Notes under the pieces: generated by a model
Seen by the model: only the letters and a program-made list of their open reading frames with translations
Databases searched by the model: none
What the model was told of the DNA's origin: nothing
Made by a program: the position numbers and the translations under genes
Part shown: positions 5,163 through 5,242 of the stretch, one piece after another
Layout of the letters: each line of letters starts with the position of its first letter
Numbering within the stretch: the first letter of the stretch is position 1
DNA from: Pseudomonadota bacterium
Lineage (GTDB): Bacteria > Desulfobacterota > JADFVX01
Reading direction: 5' to 3'
Assembly: GCA_015222755.1 (NCBI GenBank)
Contig: JADFVX010000073.1
Coordinates: forward strand, 1 to 5,242
DNA: 5,242 nucleotides

Positions 5163-5235
5163 CGACTAATAAGTCGCTGAGCATGATAAGCTAAAATATC
5201 TGGATACCTCTCTAAGTCCGTCTGGATATATTTAG
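5163..5235. repeat. Two inverted repeats after the operon
   Basis: CGACT (5163-5167) pairs with AGTCG (5172-5176) around AATA. Further on CTAAAATATC (5191-5200) pairs with GATATATTTAG (5225-5235) with one bulged A. TCTGGATA is also directly repeated at 5199-5206 and 5221-5228, 22 bases apart. The hairpins follow the last operon gene by 5-80 bases and may help end transcription, but neither has a proper T-run. The right one might be an element end or operator cut by the window edge. Confidence 0.35.
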
Positions 5236-5242
5236 TATACAG

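Overview
The window reads as chromosomal DNA from a Gram-negative, respiring bacterium. Evidence for an outer membrane is a DUF481 beta-barrel tail and a lipoprotein. Evidence for respiration is a tetrahaem c-type cytochrome. The mix of CvfB-type S1 protein, TRL-like lipoprotein, DUF2157 remnant and a c554-type cytochrome fused to a 5'-nucleotidase-like domain is what I would expect from Desulfobacterota or Nitrospirota-like lineages. That placement is inference, because no rRNA or other marker gene is present.

Left part (1-673): the end of a DUF481 outer-membrane protein, then a 28-codon ORF with a very strong ribosome site, then the first ~50 codons of a DUF2157 membrane-protein gene that breaks off before its membrane segments. 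These lie among short palindromic sequences that resemble REP/RAYT-type repeats. I read this stretch as a scar of rearrangement or element insertion.

Middle (674-2072): an exported alpha/beta hydrolase with a TTG start on the + strand faces a TRL-like lipoprotein on the - strand. A strong 12-bp-stem hairpin lies between them and probably terminates transcription. The spacer also carries a 29-base echo (25 of 29 identical) of the 5' end of the downstream cvfB gene.

Right part (2073-5157): the TRL gene has a good sigma70-type promoter pointing left. To its right is a structured non-coding segment in which one C-rich arm can pair with either of two G-rich arms placed exactly 61 bases on each side. 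Then comes a probable operon of three genes. The first is a CvfB-like RNA-binding protein (three S1 domains plus winged helix). The second, overlapping it by 8 bases, is a secreted protein joining a 5'-nucleotidase-like domain that has lost all recognisable metal ligands to a tetrahaem cytochrome module. The third is a small membrane-anchored protein of unknown function with a CxxC motif. The likely theme is a periplasmic electron-transfer protein whose expression is coupled to an RNA-binding protein, but no direct functional link can be shown from sequence. The last 85 bases hold only inverted repeats.

The most unusual items are the metal-less phosphoesterase/tetrahaem fusion, the equally spaced alternative-pairing segment before cvfB, and the broken DUF2157 gene with its flanking repeats. 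I found no CRISPR array, tRNA, rRNA or complete transposase.
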